DNA of 64,000 nucleotides, from the NCBI GenBank assembly GCA_025937835.1, contig JAICQO010000017.1, forward strand, positions 26,114 through 90,113. The letters are read 5' to 3'. Both the position numbers and the translations under genes were made by a program. This document shows, piece after piece, positions 62,140 through 64,000 of the stretch. The notes under the pieces were generated by a model. It saw only the letters and a program-made list of their open reading frames with translations. It ran no database searches and was not told where the DNA came from. The stretch is from Polyangiaceae bacterium. Lineage in GTDB: Bacteria > Myxococcota_A > Polyangia > Polyangiales > Polyangiaceae. Position 1 is the first letter of the stretch, and each line of letters begins with the position of its first letter.

Positions 62140-63798
62140 ATGGCGAATCATCTGAATCGTAGAATCTTCCTCCGTGGTTTGGGCGGAGCCGTCGTGGCTG
62201 CGCCGTTCCTGAACTCGCTCGCGGATCGCGCGGCGAGAGCGCAATCGACGACGGCCACCACGCCGCGGCGCATGATCATGATGGCAACCCTCTACGGTTG
62301 CGTCACCAACCGCTTCTTCCCGAAGAAGTCACACGGCGCGCTCACCGCAGAGGATCTGGCCAACACCAGCCTCAAGAGCCTGGCGCCGCACGTCTCCAAG
62401 CTGCTCATTCCTCGTGGTATCCGCGCCATGAACGAGTGGACGGCCTCCATGGCACGCGGACAGGGCAACGACCCGCACACCCAGGTGACGGGCAGCATGT
62501 TGACCTGCCAGCCCGTCACGCCGAACAGCAACGACCCCTTCAGCTTCAGCCAGGCGACCAAGTTCAACGCCATGCCCATGGGTCGTTCGCTCGACCACGT
62601 CATGGCCGAGCAGCTGAGCCCGTCGAAGGAGCCGCTGTACGCGCGCGTCGGCAACGTCGGCGAGAACAACATGGCCGCGATTTCCTACTCGGGTCCCGAG
62701 CAGAACTATCCCGGCCTCGGTCAGCCCCAGCAGATCTGGAGCGGCATCACCGGCCTGTTCAAGGACGGTCAGCCGATGAACGCGGACACCTGGGCCGCCA
62801 TCAAGGGCAAGAGCATCGTCGATCTCGTGAAGGACGACCTCGAGACTCTCGAGCGTTTCGACATGAGCCAGTCCGACAAGCTCAAGCTGGCCGCGTGGAA
62901 GGAGCTCCTCAGCAGCACGGGTCAGGTCGTCGCCTCGGCCATGTGCAGCGAAGAGCTGGGCGCGATGATCGGCGCCACCAAGGCCAACGTCGACGCGGCC
63001 AGGGGCGGCGGCGGCGTCGGCGGCAGCAGCGACGCGCTGACTTCCAAGGTAGCGGGCGAGCTCGACACGGCGGACATCTTCTCGAACCTCGCGGTGCTCG
63101 GCGCCATCTGTGGCTACAGCCCCGTGACGGTCCTGAAGTACCCGGGCAACTACGTGTTCCGCGGCCTCGGCCTCAACGCCGAGAGCCACGGCCTGTCGCA
63201 CCGCATCGGTGACGCCGGCATGCAGGGCACCTGCGTCGGCGGCGTGCTCGACATGCTGACGAAGATCGACGAGTACTACGCCCAGAAGTTCGCTCACTTG
63301 GTCGCCACCCTCGACAGCGTTTCGGAAGGCGACGGCCAGACCTTGCTCGACAACACGGCGGCGGTTTGGATTCAGGAAATGTCGGACGGCAACGCCCACA
63401 ACCTGAACAACCTGCCGATCGTGCAGGCGGGCAGCGCGGGCGGCTACTTCAAGCAGGGCTGGGTCGTGAACGTGGAAGACGGCGCCGATGCGGCGATGAC
63501 CCAGGGCCGCAGCGAAGCGCTGTGCGCCGACGGCACGTCGAACATGGTGAACGGCACCACGCAGTCGACGGGCACCGAGGCGTCCAAGTGCAACGCGCCG
63601 GTCAACAAGTACTTCGTGAGCCTGATGCAGGCCCTCGGGATCAAGGCCGGTGAGGACGGCTACGCGAAGGCGGGCGGTTCGGCCGAGGTCACCCACTTCG
63701 GCATGTACGACAAGACCGAGGACTTCATCGGCGGCGGCAGCAAGCCGGCGAAGATCAACAACCCCGGTCCGTTCGAGGGTCTCAGGGCAAACACCTGA
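62140..63798 (+). CDS. DUF1552 protein with Tat signal
   Basis: 552 residues; ATG 62140 with GAGGAAA upstream, 12 bp after the DUF1592 gene. The N terminus RRIFLRGLGGAVVAAPFLNS is a twin-arginine (Tat) signal, so the protein is exported folded, often a sign of a cofactor or metal. The body fits DUF1552 (QVTGSMLTCQP, GPEQNYPGLGQPQQIWSG, SHRIGD). It is the constant partner of DUF1592-type proteins. Function unknown. A strong terminator follows at 63825. Confidence 0.9.
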   Translation: MANHLNRRIFLRGLGGAVVAAPFLNSLADRAARAQSTTATTPRRMIMMATLYGCVTNRFFPKKSHGALTAEDLANTSLKSLAPHVSKLLIPRGIRAMNEWTASMARGQGNDPHTQVTGSMLTCQPVTPNSNDPFSFSQATKFNAMPMGRSLDHVMAEQLSPSKEPLYARVGNVGENNMAAISYSGPEQNYPGLGQPQQIWSGITGLFKDGQPMNADTWAAIKGKSIVDLVKDDLETLERFDMSQSDKLKLAAWKELLSSTGQVVASAMCSEELGAMIGATKANVDAARGGGGVGGSSDALTSKVAGELDTADIFSNLAVLGAICGYSPVTVLKYPGNYVFRGLGLNAESHGLSHRIGDAGMQGTCVGGVLDMLTKIDEYYAQKFAHLVATLDSVSEGDGQTLLDNTAAVWIQEMSDGNAHNLNNLPIVQAGSAGGYFKQGWVVNVEDGADAAMTQGRSEALCADGTSNMVNGTTQSTGTEASKCNAPVNKYFVSLMQALGIKAGEDGYAKAGGSAEVTHFGMYDKTEDFIGGGSKPAKINNPGPFEGLRANT

Positions 63799-63824
63799 GG
63801 CAGCCGCGTCCCTGAGTGCGGTTT

Positions 63825-63862
63825 CAACGGCCCTTCCCACCCGGGAGGGGCCGTTGGCTTTT
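63825..63862 (+). terminator. Rho-independent terminator of the DUF1592/DUF1552 operon
   Basis: 14-bp stem (63825-63838 with 63843-63856, one G-U pair), 4-nt loop ACCC, then G and CTTTT. It lies 27 bp after the DUF1552 stop. The intron-like sequence starts 2 bp after the T run, the position favoured by class C group II introns. Confidence 0.85.
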
Positions 63863-63863
63863 G

Positions 63864-64000
63864 GCGCGCCCGGCACGGGCGCGCCCCTGCGGGTGAAAGT
63901 CCCGCCGAAAGGAGACCATCCCAATCGAAGCGAACCGCAACTGCGCGAGGGCGACCGAGCGTGGGAAGGAAGCGGGGAGCGAAACCGCGGGCCGATGTAC
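63864..64000 (+). mobile_element. 5' end of a group II intron, class C-like (continues beyond window)
   Basis: The last 137 bp match domain I of bacterial group II introns of the Oceanobacillus O.i.I1 type. They open with GCGCGCCCGGCACGGGCG (compare GUGUGCCCGGCAUGGGUG), then GGGTGAAAGTCCC at 63891-63903, and GAAGGAAGCGG...CGAAACC at 63965-63986 (compare GAAGGAAGCGG...CAAACC). The element begins directly after the terminator hairpin, as class C introns do. The catalytic domain V and the reverse transcriptase/maturase gene should lie just beyond the window. The second base is C and not the usual U. Confidence 0.8.

Noticed and set aside
62329..63924. 531-codon minus-strand frame over DUF1552
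   Set aside because: Antisense shadow of a clear Tat-exported protein.

Overview
This is a 64 kb stretch of high-GC bacterial chromosome with strong third-position GC bias, dense divergent gene pairs and many lipoproteins. The gene content points to a myxobacterium of the Polyangia type (Myxococcota). The markers are a DUF1592/DUF1588 cytochrome-like lipoprotein paired with a Tat-exported DUF1552 protein, Ser/Thr kinases with C-terminal membrane anchors, FHA-type sigma-54 activators, orphan hybrid histidine kinases, lipoproteins with glycine-rich pentapeptide linkers, and an elongation factor G of the mitochondrial-like type. This assignment is inferred from gene families; no rRNA or tRNA gene was seen. 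No CRISPR array, prophage or insertion sequence was found. The only mobile element is the 5' end of a group II intron at the right edge.

Layout. 0-8.2 kb: fusA (minus strand, cut by the window edge), a GFA-family protein, a Cys-repeat lipoprotein, an ECF42-like sigma factor, an ABC-2 exporter pair, beta-carbonic anhydrase and an envelope protein. 8.2-16.8 kb: a cytochrome c remnant, selO with a tightly linked class V aminotransferase and lipoprotein hydrolase, a SnoaL-tailed ECF sigma factor, a GST, an ABC-F ATPase, and a TerB-like/COQ4-like fusion behind a triple half-site operator. 16.8-23.5 kb: a LacI-type sensor without a DNA-binding domain, small unknowns, then an MbnP/MbnH copper-protein and di-heme-enzyme pair followed directly by a RegB/RegA-type redox two-component system. 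23.6-28.7 kb: an HTTM membrane protein with a partner, VOC and AraC genes, a thioesterase, an unknown and a PEBP lipoprotein. 28.8-35.4 kb: a four-gene minus-strand operon for a sodium/solute symporter whose large subunit carries an EF-hand loop, a porin, then about 1.1 kb without a supported gene whose right end has several hairpins just before a small secreted protein. 35.4-41 kb: an FHA/degenerate-GGDEF/sigma-54 activator overlapping a Ser/Thr kinase, with associated envelope proteins. 41-51.7 kb: two hybrid histidine kinases and a mix of lipoproteins, hydrolase, SlyX, CAP-domain protein, methyltransferase and GlxA-type regulator. 51.6-57 kb: a copper locus, with copA, a CorE-like sigma factor and a FUSC membrane protein in one minus-strand operon and copZ divergent. 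57-64 kb: an RCC1-like lipoprotein, a secreted SNase-like protein, an 855 bp gene-free leader, the DUF1592/DUF1552 operon, a strong terminator, and the start of a class C-like group II intron.

How it fits together. The region is dominated by signal transduction and envelope biology. All three ECF sigma factors carry their own C-terminal sensory extension (TPR-like, SnoaL-like, Cys-rich) and none has an anti-sigma gene beside it. Two loci concern copper or redox state: MbnP/MbnH with RegB/RegA, and copA/corE-like/FUSC with copZ. The most notable items are the intron at the terminator, the TerB-COQ4 fusion with its operator, the redox and copper loci, the EF-hand in the symporter, and the hairpin cluster near 34.7 kb.
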